A stretch of 64,000 nucleotides of DNA from Stereum hirsutum FP-91666 SS1 (Eukaryota; Basidiomycota; Agaricomycetes; Russulales; Stereaceae). The translations under genes and the position numbers were made by a program. Positions 36,168 to 48,393 of this stretch are shown in pieces. Every line of letters begins with the position of its first letter. Within the stretch, counting starts at the first letter, position 1. The DNA lies in NCBI RefSeq assembly GCF_000264905.1, contig NW_006763149.1, positions 1,150,168 to 1,214,167 on the forward strand, given 5' to 3'. The notes under the pieces are model-generated. The model was not told the DNA's origin and made no database searches. It saw only the letters and a program-made list of their open reading frames with translations.

Positions 36168-38877
36168 ATGATTTCAATAGCAAACCCTCTGATCAGCACT
36201 GGTTCTAATAATTCCAGTAGTGAAGGCCATACGTTCACAGTTTCCACCTTCTGGAAAAGGTCAAAATTTCAGAGCAATAAGCTGCTCGCAAGCTTTCTCC
36301 TCACTGTGGCGGCGCTCTTGACCTTATCTCTCCCGCCGACTCTCAACTCCGATGGACCTTTCGCTGCTCTCATGCTTGGCGCATCATCCAGCTGGGATAA
36401 ATCGCATACTACGGCGGACTTGACTGCTTTGAAACTCTGTCCTCAGGTGCAGCCGCTGGATCTTGGACGACACACTGCTCTGTATGGAGAGGTGGTGGGA
36501 TTATACGAAGACACCATGTACAAGGCGTGGGCATATGAGAGCCTGTCTCAAGCTATTCGCATCCCGTACGTCGAACATCCGTTATACGTGTGCGTGTGGT
36601 CTAACCAGTAAAAGTTGAATAGCACCGTGACAGAAGACGGTATCGGTCCACCAGGTCAAGATCGTCGCTGGGAAAGTCGTCTCGAACTGCATCGATATCT
36701 AGAAGAACGATATCCCTTGATGTACGTCGCCCGATTCCAAATTATCTAGAATCACGCAAGCGTGGTTGTACTCAAGCTCCCGAGGCTAGGCATTCGAGCC
36801 TGAAGAGGACAGTCCTCAATCAGTTCGCACTTGTGTACGAGTGGCGAGGAGCAGACAGGAGTCTGAAGCCCATTCTCCTCACTGCCCACCAAGGTCAGCT
36901 CTGGATTCTCAATGTCTACCCACGCTTCGAGTATTTATGTGCACATATATGTCCAAGATACAATCCCCGTGGATCCAGAGAGCGAAGAAGAATGGATTCA
37001 TCAACCGTTCTCTGGATACGTCGATGGTAAGCCTCTATGCTTTAGGCTGACCACGTAAAGAACAACTCACACTTTTGCACTCCAAATCAGGTGAATGGAT
37101 ATGGGGTCGAGGAGCCGTGGACGGCAAGGCTACGCTGGGCGCGATTTTGTACGTGCCCCCTCGTGCATGTGTTGTGTCCTTATGCTTGGATACTCATTGG
37201 AGCCACATCGCACCTTCAGCATCGCAATAGAATCGTTGCTGAGCAAGGGATTCAAACCCGAACGGACTATAGTCCTCGCTTTCGGAATGGATGCCGAGCA
37301 AGGAGGGATCTACGTAAGTTCGCTGTCCTTCACTCTACGCTCTTGTTTTCGACGGGTTAACCTGTTCCCCCTCGACTGACCTATCTACAGGGTGGACCCG
37401 CCATCCGAAACTTCTTGCTCAGCAGGTATCGTCCAAACGGATTTTCTTTCGTCCTCGGCGAGGGCGGTGAGTGTCTCACAGCTCAATATCATCGCCGCAT
37501 GCCTAATGTCTAACGTTGTCTCACCCCAGACGGATTCTCGGAACGCAGCGGTATCAAATTCGCCACACCAGGAGTAGCGGAGAAGGGGAAGCTCAATCTC
37601 AACATGGAGATCAAGATGAACTCGTCTCCGAGTAGAAGACGCAATGTACGCAACTTCACCCTGTATACTTCCGACTAATCCGTCTCATAGCAGTTTAATG
37701 TTTGACAGGCTATCTCCCTCCTCTCCCTCGTCATTTCCTCACTCGAATCCACCACCTTCCCGACGCACCTCCGTGCACCAAGCCCTACATTCGCCAACCT
37801 GCAATGTCTGACGGCCCATGACCCCGACTTTCCTGAACATCTGAAGGAACTCGTCATGCGTGCCACTTCGTCGGAGAATGCTGGGCATCAGGACGACACG
37901 CTAAGCGCGCTCGACAAAGCGCTGTTACGGTCTGACGAATCGAAGTGGGGAGAGTGGCTTGGAAGTACGAAAAACGTTAATCTCGTCAGTGGTGGTGCGA
38001 AAGTTGGTGTTGCGGCGAGAAGAGCTCGGGCGGTCGTCGAGACGGAAGTTGTGGATTGGAGGTGCGTGTGGTTCCCTTCATCAAGCTTGATTGATTGAGA
38101 TTGTTCGCTGACCTGGATGTTCGGGGTATAGCTCGGTGTATGACGTTCAGACAACATATATTGCCCTCCTGTCTCCACTCGCAGCGTACCTCAACCTCTC
38201 GTTCTCTGCATTTGATCATACCACCGTCTCTCCTTACCAACTAGACGTGGGCGCCCAAAATATTGCCTTCGCTGGGCATCTCGCTATCAGTGACTTCAAG
38301 TGGTCTGCTACCAATCCAACGCCTACCAGTCCAACGACAGGAGGCCAGAGCGGTGCTTGGCAGTTCTTATCTGGGGCTATTCAGGGCGCTTTGGTGGGAA
38401 GTAATGTAAGTGGTACAGATGGGCAAAACATTGTGGTACAGCCGGGATTGAACCTTCGTGAGGTCATTTCATGCATGCCTTCCCTATTACATCGTTTCTG
38501 ACTTGGACGCGTCTACGATCGCAGGGACTACTGGTATGCATACACCTGGCTGCCTCATTCTCTCCTCTGGCTCTGTATCTGATCCCAATTTCTGATCGTA
38601 GAGACACATTGGTATACCGACCTTAGTCCCTTCATCTTCCGGTATGCTCATCGCTCAGACAATGACACCTATAATGGCACTCCTGAAGGTCTTCATGATG
38701 ACGTCAATGAAGGTGACTTTTTACTTCCCGCCTCATTTCCTGCTCCCTTCGGTTGTGTTTTATCGAAGCTGATGCATTAGCATAGCTATACGCGCGGAAA
38801 GCTTCCTCGAGATGTCAACGTTTTTCGTCAGGTTGATATTGGGAGCGGACGACACCGAGTTGTTGGGTAGACGGTGA
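36168..38877 (+). CDS. M20 family carboxypeptidase S homologue, probable pseudoenzyme
   Basis: Homologue of yeast vacuolar carboxypeptidase S (Cps1), a zinc Gly-Xaa carboxypeptidase. An N-terminal TM anchor (KLLASFLLTVAALLTLSL) precedes a luminal M20 domain spread over about eleven exons. Visible blocks: PLMHSSLKRT, LLTAHQDTIPV (Zn His), DGEWIWGRGAVDGKA (bridging Asp), AFGMDAEQGG, FVLGEGDGF (Zn Glu), and GLHDDVNEA (last Zn His). The family's DEE motif here reads DAE: the first Glu, the general base in M20 enzymes, is Ala, while the zinc-ligand Glu is kept. The GHSS motif of the lid domain reads MNSS, losing another catalytic His. The frame is open through all joins (for example GYVDG|EWIW and GEGD|GFSER), so this looks like an intact protein without peptidase activity. 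The start at 36168 is the last ATG before the TM segment. Confidence 0.83.
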
Positions 38878-39034
38878 AGGGCCTCGATACGAAAACATGT
38901 CCAGCGGTACAATGTTCAACAAAATTCAAGTGCAGGTCCGAAACTATCGTGTCGTCGCATTTCGTTACGTTTCAAATCTCACCTCAAACCAAGATTCGTC
39001 GTACATCGTCCAGATATCAGCAAGATACCATCAC

Positions 39035-41470
39035 CTATTTCTTCCTCTTCGCTGACGACCCTCCCTCTTTCTTCCTTCTCTGCTCTTCCTCCCAAACCGG
39101 CCACCAAGTCTTCATGTCCTCCTCGAAAGCCTCATCGTACCCTACACACTTCAATGACCACACGTTTAACGTTTCCTCCCCAGCGGACATCGCCCTCTCG
39201 ATCTCTTCTTTCGACACGTCTACGCTCGCGTTCTTTCCCTTCCTCCTAGCGGCCTCTTTCTCCACAGATTGGGTCGTTATAGTTCTTCCGACGCTCCGAA
39301 ACGCTATCCGCGCGACCATTGAGGCGTAGCAGAATGGCTTGGCGCCGTGCAGGAAACTGGTCCACGCCTTGCGAACCTGGCAGCGGCGGCGTCGTCAACA
39401 TCGATATCTGATAAATCAGCATACGAACTCATACGCACACTCCTATCGAGAGCCTGAAACTCTGCTCCACTCATCGGCCCTTCCTTCCTCAACTCGTACT
39501 CTCCAAAATAACATATCCTCTCCACCTTCTTCCCCTCCCCTCCCCCTCTAGATTTCACCCAGAGCCTATACACCGGCACACCTCCTTTGTTTATATCTCC
39601 TTTATAGTTCTCTGGCTCCAGTTCGGGTCTATTTGACAGAATTGAGCCGGACTTCCCAAACTCCGTAGGGAGATGAGGGTTCTGTTCGTGCGACGGGTGG
39701 AGCATTTGGAGCGGTTTGGTTGTGGTGAACGATGGGGAAGGGTTGTGGACAGGGTTTAAGGGGACAACAAGCCCGACGTTACTGCAGCGATAGTGCGAAG
39801 CCAGGAATTGACGACTGATCGGGGTTGGAGTACGGTTCGTGAAGTAAGGGACGGAGAAGACAGGGAGGTTGATGTTATCGTTATCCAGAGGAAACTCTCG
39901 AGAGGTCGCTGTGGCAGAGGCGCCAGCGGCAATAGATGAAGTGGTCGTTGACCGTGGGAGGTTTGGAGCCTTGCGAGACGATGGATTGCTAGACCGTGCC
40001 CTTGCCTTACCTTTCGACGCGCGCACGCTGGCAGCCTTGAAGATATGCAAGGCGGCATGAGTACGCTAGATCAATTCTCAAGCTGGCGGCAAGATGTTCA
40101 CATACCGCGCCGTACTCTTCATCACTATCTTCATCCCTTTCGCTGAAATCATCCGATAACTCGGATAAATCTGAGGACGGATCGTTCTCCACATACATGA
40201 AGTTATCATCGTCTGCTTCTGCCCCATATCGGACTGGGGCTTTGCGTTTGCGCTACGGAGGGGATATCGTTACGGCCCAGCATAATGCAAAGAGTAAAAG
40301 GTGCCAAAAGCTCCCACCTTGCCTAAACTGTGCGATTTCGATGCGCTACCAGTGGCCGATTCTGTCTGAGACTCTCCGGAGATGTCGATAACATCGTTGA
40401 TGTGCGGAGGGTCAGATACTGGCTCGGTCTGGGTACGTCACACAAAAGACAAATCGATGTACGCTTCAGCTTCAGCTTGAATGCCACAAACTCAAGAGTT
40501 CAAAAAAAGATCTCACCGGTTCGCGAGCCTGTTGGGTTGCGGGATCCGCAGGTGCCGTCTGCTTTATCTCATCGGCCTTCGTACTGCCCAAGAAGGCCAG
40601 CGGTTTGACACTCGGTGATACAGAGGCTTTCTGTGTGTGAAAGTGCCAGTGAGTACCTGTTAGTACTTACTTTTGCTTCAATGATCGAAACTAACCTTGA
40701 CCTTCACGTTCTTTCCCGAGGTTGGCTGTATATAGCAGCGTCAATGTCACAAAAGCAGGCAGGGAAGATTGACCTACCAGCGTAGCTCCATGTTCCAAGG
40801 AGGGGAAAGACTCGACTGGGATGATCGTGAGTCGCGAATCATCAAGGGTGACACTTTCAATACCAATCGTATCTAGGACTCACGTTCCTTTTGTCGGGCT
40901 ATAAATCAGTATACCGAAAATCAGAGCTGGTGAAGCACAAATACCATTTTACCATCTGACGCGATTTTTTCCTCTTCCACAATGGGGGACATATCTTGGC
41001 ATTCGTGCTGCTCTTGTGAAACGGAAGCCACAGCGTCTGGTGGCTGCGTGTTGATCAGTGAAAAGTCACTCTCACAACTCGTCGTGCCATCTCACCTGTG
41101 AAGCCTCAAGTCCGTCTTCCGCCCTCACTCCGCCTCCAGCCCCATCTGCTACCCGGTCTAGTATCACTGCTCCAAGCACTCCTCCAGGTACATCCACCCT
41201 GGCTTCTGTCCTCTTCTTCGCCTCCTTCATCTCTCCTAGGTCCTTCAAGGCCCTACCGAGTTGATACCTGGTCTGTACCAGGTCTTTCCGGTGTGAGTCC
41301 CTGGCCATTCGAGTTTGGCGAAGGTCTGCTTCCAAATCCGCAATCTGACGCTCAGTATGGGATCGCAGGTAGGTGAGCTCGGACTGGAGGGATTCGATCT
41401 TGCGGTGGGAGTCACGAAGCTGGTCCTCAAGCTCAGATATACGGAGGACGTCGGCGAGATTGTTCGCCAT
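39035..41470 (-). CDS. CCD2: coiled-coil protein with C-terminal DUF6697-like domain
   Basis: Paralogue of CCD1. It starts MANNLADVLRISELEDQLRD, chosen over an in-frame ATG at 41590 because CCD3 and CCD6 start with the same '..QLRD' pattern. A coiled coil of about 90 residues (HRKIESLQSELTYL, ADLRQTRMARDSHRKDL) is followed by short linker exons. The linker contains the SIM-like NDVIDISGESQTE and the acidic block SSDLSELSDDFSERDED. The C-terminal domain reads PISRQFLASHYRCSNVG, QMLHPSHEQNPHLP, VYRLWVKSRGG, ICYFGEYELRKEGPMSGAEF, SVRKAWTSFLHGAKPFCY and ETLNVWSLKCVGYDEAFEED, ending SSAKRKK, an NLS-like tail. The intron before the HLHVW/TLNVW block of its paralogues is absent here. Middle exon edges (40.0-41.0 kb) are approximate. 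Confidence 0.75.
40368..40403 (-). other. Putative SUMO-interacting motif in CCD2
   Basis: Encodes INDVIDISGES, a V-I-D-I core with flanking acidic and Ser residues, at the same relative place in the linker as in CCD1. Confidence 0.45.
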
Positions 41471-42109
41471 TCCAGAGTAGAACACTAATAGAGTAAAGAG
41501 AACTCGAGTTATCAAAATCAGCAAGTTCGTCGTCGTACCATGACACGCCTCCAAGTTCACGCCGGGAAAGGTGACCCACCGACCAGCCAACTACTTCAAT
41601 GTGTTTGTAGATTGGACGAAGATATTTGGGAGAAGATATTGAATGGTATATTTTCGACACTAAAGGCTTGTTTGTGGTATACTAGGAGAAGAGCGATGAT
41701 GGAGGAAGTAGGGCCAGGATGATGTCGTAAATCGGATGTGCCATCGCTAAACACGACGGAGCTAAATCTAGCTAAATAGGGGCCGCTTACCTTTCGGGCA
41801 TTCGCGTCTGTGGCGTTGCACAAGGTGCCACAACGGAGCGTTTGCTTCCTTCGTTGGTGGACAAGCCCTTGATCCCCATACTAAGTAGATGGTGGATTTA
41901 TTATTAGGGACGTACAGAAGGCACTCTGTCATTACCAGTACCTCCTGTCAGTCAGAACTCAGCATGCTAGGCAGCAGCGAGACAATGTATACACATATTA
42001 AAAACGGCATCACACTACATACGATTGTGACGGCTCCAGGTCTAGGGATATTTTGAGGAAGTTGCTACTACTGATGGCGAGCAACTACTACTAGTTGGGG
42101 TCGAACTAC
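41471..42109. other. Intergenic region
   Basis: Between the CCD2 start and the F-box gene stop, both minus strand. Holds the CCD2 promoter; no gene recognised. Confidence 0.5.
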
Positions 42110-43576
42110 TTAACCCTGCGCGCGGAACAAGTGGGATGGCCGAGGACTGAGGTCGTAGAGTAACCCATCTCCAGGCTGCCCTCCATACTCGCCATTGTAC
42201 CAGGAGGTTTCGTATCCCGCCAGCTGCAATCAAGATCAACCATCATCAGTCATCGATAAGATCTTTAAATAACATCCGTAGAGAATTGATAATGCATGAT
42301 GAACAGACTCACCCTGTCTCGCTCGTATCGATACCAATGTTTCTCCTCTCGAAGCTGCTCCCTAGCTTTCGCCTTCATTTCCTCTGTAAGACCCTCCTTT
42401 TCCATGTTCTCCTCAAATGTTTTGAGTTCGGCTTGAAGGGAACGGATGTCCTTTGGATTCCAGTAGGGAGTGAAACCCCAGTGACTAGTGGCCGTAGCCG
42501 GATCACGCCCTGTTTAAAATATGCACGTCAGCAAAGTGGGCACAGGTCGGAGGCGAAGACATCGCATCAAATTTAAAGTGGAAAGAAATCCCTGGGGTTT
42601 TAGAGACGAAGAAAACCTACAGGCAGTGTGGACGATCGCTGAACAAAGCCAGTCTTCCTCAATACCCATTTTCAATGCTTCTTTTTTTTGAACAAGCCTG
42701 CGATTATGGAAACGAACGCACAAGCCAGACGATTCCATCCGGTCGAATCAAGTTCAGTGTCAATGGCGTATAATCAGAGGAATCTGAACGATGACGGTGG
42801 TGACGGTGGCGGTGGTGAAGGTGAAGTTGCTTACCCAGCTGTGACACATTTACTCGGATATAAACACGTTTGACGCCTCACATTGAAGTCAACCCGCTTC
42901 GCGTCTTTCGCGCCACAGACCTAGATGTCCACGGATATATGCATTCGTAACCCATTCATAAGAAGGAACCACAGCAATGTAAGCCACTCACCCAGCACGT
43001 ATTCCCCATGAGGAGATTTATCCACGCCGGTTCAGGATAGTCCTCGGGGCAGTCTCTCAATTCCACCGGGTGGTTGCTCCAGATATCCTTCCAGATGGAT
43101 TGCGAGCTCCGAGACCACAGTAATAGATGAAGTGCTTTGTTCGTCTTTGAGAGCGATAGAAGGTCCCGGGGCCTGACGTATGATGCAATCTGTCGAAACA
43201 CGGAGATGGTAGAACTTGATGAGAGCTATGCGAAGCAATTTCAGCAAGAAACGAACCTGTCGAAAAAGTTCCATAGGGATAGTCGACAAGGAATTCGGAC
43301 GGGATACTTCGCTTGCTTTTTCGTTGTCGCTGTTTGCGATTGGCTCGGGCCTGCTCTCACGCTTGACTTTCTTCGAAGGCCGTGTATCCTCGGGTTCTAG
43401 GAGGAACGGAGAAGGGCACAGTTTCAGTACAGACGGGGCGTCCCTTAGTTGCGACACTGAAACTCACCTTCTGACGGTTCTCGAATCCGTATAAGGCGTT
43501 TGTTCGGTTTCCGCTCCCACTTCGGGTCCGTAACTGCTACCTTCTTCGTTTTACGATGTCGGCGACCAGATGGCAT
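42110..43576 (-). CDS. F-box protein with cysteine cluster
   Basis: Predicted SCF ubiquitin-ligase adaptor. It starts MPSGRRHRKTKKVAVTDPKW, a basic region, and splices to a Lys/Arg-Glu-rich stretch. The F-box reads LSTIPMELFRQ|IASYVRPRDLLSL, SKTNKALHLLLWSRSSQSIW. The WINLLMGNTCWVCGAKDA that follows opens a C-x2-C pair, completed by RRQTCLYPSKC, a zinc-ribbon-like cluster usual in this Agaricomycete F-box class. After two further introns the C-terminal part runs TAWRDPATATSHWGFTPYW, SLQAELKTFEENMEKEG and EKHWYRYERDR|LAGYETSW, ending SHLFRAQG. Six introns, all splice in frame. It sits between CCD2 and CCD3. Confidence 0.85.
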
Positions 43577-44455
43577 GGCGGTGATAAGTGATTTCGATGA
43601 AGTTCTGGAGGCGGAAGGAATGAGAAGATGGTGGTGGACGATGAGAGATGACGATTGAGGTTGAACCCTTATATAATATAGAGAACAAAAGGAACACGCG
43701 GCCCGTGGGAGCGTGTCAGGGCCCTTGAACGTTGCTGGACTGAGTCACAACGCCTCGGGTCAATCATTTAGCCAGCCTTGTTCCCTACGCGGCAGGCAAA
43801 GAAAATTCACATCCTGTGTCTCAGTAGCATACGATTTACTTGGACAAGGTCGTTCTTAGCAACAATCCAAAGTGGTCGCTGGTCAAAGCGCGAGAAGCGA
43901 TAAGTAATGTCAATGGTGATGCCTGTGTGCGGCAATCCAGGTGGTGGAATGACCCTTCAAAGCAAGCAGTGGCTGTGGGATACAACAAGATCAATGATCC
44001 GAGTGGCTTCGCTAGCGATTGCATATCAATATAATGGGGCGATCTCGAGAGTGCGGCAGGGTCAAGACCTTAGACAAAGGAGTCGACGGAATGGGCCGAC
44101 TCATGACGTTGAGACTGCGGCGTGATATCGTAGAGATAAATTCTCGGTGGCACAACGAGTTTTGGTGCCAAAGGACACAATCGAGCCGCGATCACTCTAA
44201 GCCTCCAGAGGAGCAATAGGAGCACCGATGAAGGGCTGCATCCGCGTCGAAGCTATAGATGAAGGGACGACTTCAGAACAAAGGCCCCTCAAGCGCCGGA
44301 GGGACGTGGAAATCGGGAAATATATTCCCACAGTCACTGTGGCGTTATTAGCGCGTGGCTTCGACGTTAGAGTCCAATGTTCTCTTGCCCCATCTTTGCT
44401 CGTACACATGTATCCATAGCCGTATCTTATTTCTTGGTTAAAGTTCTTGATCACA
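43577..44455. other. Divergent intergenic region between F-box gene and CCD3
   Basis: A TATA-like ATATAATATA at 43671-43680 (also readable on the minus strand) lies about 95 bases from the F-box ATG. Nothing else recognised in about 880 bases. Confidence 0.5.
43670..43680 (-). promoter_or_regulatory. TATA box of F-box gene
   Basis: On the minus strand the sequence TATATTATATAA lies about 95 bases upstream of the ATG at 43576, the same distance as in the aldo/keto reductase gene. Confidence 0.5.
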
Positions 44456-47400
44456 ATGTCGCATCCTCTGGCTGTCGACGACCAACTACGGGATACTCGT
44501 CGCGAGCTTGAACTTCTCAGTAGTCAACTCGTACACACCCTTGAGGATCTCAGATGCGCCGAAACAGCACACCAGGATCATGTCCAATGCATTCAAACGG
44601 AATCACAACGTCAAATGGCTCGACTTCAAGCGGACTTGGACTTGCAGGTGTCCCGACTGAAGGAGGATTTGGTAGATGCAAGGCAGGCGAGGGACCATTG
44701 GCGGAATGTAGCTGAGTCTTCGGAGTCCGTTCCCTCTGACCTAAAGGCATCGAACACGCGCACATCTGTGGCTCCTGATGCTTCTTCGTCGTCGTCGTCG
44801 TCGACGCTCCAGACGAAGGACGTAGAGCTGTTGGAAAGGGTAGAGGCAACGGAGAGAGAGTTGAAGGGTTGCTTGCGGAAGATCGTGAGGTCCGAGGACG
44901 AGAAGCACGCATTGAGAAAAGAGCTGGATACTTCGAAGGACGAGTGTGGCGCCCTTCGAGCCCAAACCAAACAGCTCGTATCATCTCGCCAGACGCTTCA
45001 AGACTCTTTCGATCACACCTCGAGAATTCTTGCCGAACGGACTAAACAGGTCAAATCCCTCGAAGATCACAAAACGGCGTTAACGGACATGCTGGAGGTC
45101 GAGCGCTCGAAGAGGAGGGATATAGAGGTCACATTGGGAGAGGTTCAAAGAGAAGCGGAGGAGAGTGGTCGTATAGCGAAGGAGAAGCAGGAGAAGCTAT
45201 CGGCGGAATATCAATTGCTTCAGACGAACACCGGCTTGCTCGCTCTCCACATCATCGAGCAGCAGCGTCATAATGCCGGGTTTCCTCAACAGTCACCAGA
45301 TCATTCCATGCGCGATGGAGAAGGAGGAGTCGTGAGGAAGAAGGAAACGAACGAGTTGTTCGGTGAGGTGGAAGGCTCGAAGGCAAGAGTAGACCAGACT
45401 TCTACTCCAGCGCATAGTTCGAGGACGAACATGAAGAGAAAAGGTAGTCCTTTCCCAGAGCTGTTCTTTCTGAATCACCGGTCTGATTACTGACCGTCCA
45501 TACCCTCTTTCTAGCTCCACATGACGACACCAACGACACCAACGACACGCGCCTAGCAGATCCATACGAACCAACCCTTCAAGTTTCAGCCACCACCTCG
45601 AACCAGGCAAGTCTCTCCATCGTTTTTATCCGTGTGACTTTGACCGATGTGTTCTCTCTAGATCAACTCTCTGTCCACTCTACCCATTCCTATATCACTG
45701 CCAAAGACCGCGGCTCCTGCCCTACCTTCATCGTCGTCAACGGCCACACCACTCAGTAGTCACATGGAATCGCCCAGTAAAAGACCTCGACTCAGCAAAA
45801 TCACCACTCCCAACCGTTTGAATCCTGGTCCCTCGATGAGCAACGAAGAGGACTCTCGATCGGTGAGTGCATTAAACTCTGGTGCATTGCCTACACGTCC
45901 TTACCGCCCACACTCTCCTTGTCTTAGGTTATCAAAAGACAAGTTGAACCCGCATCGTCCTCATCGACTTCGACGAATGATGCAAATCTCGAACTTCAGA
46001 CGTCTGAAACGAGTACAGGGGTGGGTACGAACACTTATACTTCGCCGGCACGAAGTGGTTGTGGAAGTCGTGAAGTAATTACCTGTTCGCATCATGAGGG
46101 CATTCTCATCTTGAAGTAGAACGGCTCACTGATATGAACCCGAAGCAGCTTCAGCCTTCTCCGAGCAAGCTGAGCTTGATTCTGGCTTCAATCCCTAGAC
46201 GCACTTCACCTTCGGGACCGTCAAAGCCGCGATCGCCTGACGTCGTCGAGGGAAGTGCGAATGGAACTGAGTCGGCGATGGCGACACGTGAACGAAACAG
46301 ACGAGAGTGTTCGGCGCCCACAAAGGTAAAGTTTTAAGGACGATCCACGCCCTCATCCTCCTTCGTCTCAGGAAATTTTGCTAACTTTGCTTCAAATACA
46401 TCATCTTCCTCAACATCAACCTGGATTTGCCGCATCGCCAACAGGATGAGGCATTGGTGCCGGCAGATGATTCGAACGAAGACACCAAGCCTCTCATCTC
46501 GCACTCGCAGAACTTTACATCCACCGCTAATTCACGAATATCGGATCTTCGAACTTTCGTTGTCGATATCCTGTCATCGACTTGTCACCCGGTCGTGCTC
46601 AACCTACCCACTGCTACTGGTGGTTCTCGAAACTCTCGCTCTAATCCGAAACAGTGCTGCCCTATCGGCTCTGGATGCGCAATATTGCATAGTACGCCGC
46701 CACTCAAATCTGGCGCACGGTCACCCTCCAGGACGTCTTCAGCTGGAAGTGAAAGCCCGAGCAGGAAGAAGAGAAAACTCGTCATGGCGAATCCTCTGTA
46801 TCAGCCGTGGCTACCGAAGCAACCGGGTGCCCCGGGTGTTTTGATCTCGAATATGATAGAGTTGGCGGAGATGGAAGAAGACAAGGAGGAGGGTGTGGCG
46901 CTGTGGGTTATGAAGCCGAGGCGTATCGATAAACAACGAGAAGAAGCGGACGATGGGGAGGATGCGACAGAGGGGAGGGAGAAAACGAGAGGAGTATATT
47001 TCGGGGAGTATAGGGTCAGGAAAGACGTACGATGGTTGAGTGCGGAAGAGTTCTGTGCATTGAGCGAGGAAGTACGTCTTCCTCCGCTGCCTCACTATCT
47101 AGACATAGTGGATGATACTGATATGGTCATCTGGCCCCCATAAACAGTGTCAAACCGAGAACGTACGATGCATCCGAGAATGTAGGAACGAAGTTGGATA
47201 TATTATGTTGCGTGCGTTCGAGGATATGAAGCAGAGAAACGTGGAGATCACGATGGAGGGGTTGATGGCGGAGGTCGAGAGGATATCCAGCAGTTGGTCG
47301 TCGAAGGACAAGGGGAAGGGGAAGGAGAGGCAGGAGGACGAGGAGGAAGAAGGTTGTCAGAGTGAGGCAGATGTGCTGAGGGTGTTGAGGGACGGTGATG

Positions 47401-48091
47401 TGGTACGTGTTCGCAGTGATGTTCCTCATTTTGATGGTGTTTACTCATAAATTGAATATTTTGGTGGATTCAGAGTTTGGACGTTTTGACACTGGAGTGT
47501 ACTGGGTATGATTACGGGATTATCGACGAGTTGCGCGAGACTGGTATGATCGTAGTTCCTGGCCGAGATATAGCCAGACGACCTCCTTCGGTAGCACCAC
47601 CATCGGCAAACGGTGCACCAGCACCAGCTGCTCTCAACGATATGCAACAGCCTTTACAGTCTCTCGATATCATTCCATATATTCCCATACGAGATCCGTC
47701 GGCGTCGACTTTGGGCCCTACGAACCTCTCAGCGCGTAGAAGACCATTCCAAATTATACCGTTTATACCTCCACCGACCCCCGGGCCCGAACCATCACCG
47801 GCGCAATACAGACACAAGGTCATTTTTTAGAAATATTCTAGAACTTGATAGCCTTGATAATGATCGTCTGATATACATATGCAACAGGACGATAGTATGC
47901 AGGCGGACAAGACATTAGGTGGAGATGACGGTGAAGATGAAGATGCGCCTGGACCGCGTAGACGGAGCTCAAGACGATCGACGAAGGCTGTCGCGCCAGG
48001 CGCGTATGAGAGGTTCTTCAAGCGGCAGTATCTTTCCTGTGGTGCTACGACAGAGAGTCAGGCTATCGAAGTCGAGGACAGCGATGGGTAA
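44456..48091 (+). CDS. CCD3: coiled-coil protein with DUF6697-like domain and long C-terminal tail
   Basis: Starts MSHPLAVDDQLRDTRRELEL. A long coiled coil covers about residues 8-265 (LQADLDLQVSRLKEDLV, QTKQLVSSRQTLQDSFD, LEVERSKRRDIEVTLGEV) and is encoded in one exon. Linker exons follow, one with a GC-AG donor at 45607 (NQ|INSLS), containing NLS-like MESPSKRPRLSK. The C-terminal domain is diverged but recognisable: PWLPKQPGAPGVLISN, RGVYFGEYRVRKDVRWLS, AEEFCALSEE|CQTENVR and SLDVLTLECTGYDYGIID. Unlike its paralogues it continues for about 170 residues through a Pro-rich region to GAYERFFKRQYLSCG and the C-terminus QAIEVEDSDG, a weak SIM-like end. The joins STGV|ERLTDMN and APTK|DEALVPADD keep frame. 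Confidence 0.74.
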
Positions 48092-48393
48092 CTACACGAT
48101 GAAAGGTTTACGATGGTGGACAAATGTATGATGAAGATCAATCAGTCTGGAGGCCCCATAATTTTCTTGCTCCGTTCTCGCATGTATACATCCCGAAACC
48201 CTGTATCTAATTCGTGTACAATATGCGTGTCAATCCGTTGTGCTTCGGGCCACACTAGTTCTGGCTTTGCACGTGGCGAGTACGTTCATTTGAAACTCCG
48301 CTTCGATACGGTCACTCTATTACGCTACAGGTGTTCGGTCTTCGCCACGACCATCATCTTGATACACGCCTTCAGTCTCCGAGTCACCACTAC
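48092..48393. other. Short intergenic region between CCD3 and CCD4
   Basis: About 300 bases separating two same-strand paralogues; must hold the CCD3 3' end and CCD4 promoter. No TATA box obvious. Confidence 0.5.

Noticed and set aside
41471..41590. Upstream in-frame ATG (41590) for CCD2
   Set aside because: The extra 40 residues look like leader, and CCD3 and CCD6 begin at the position matching 41470.
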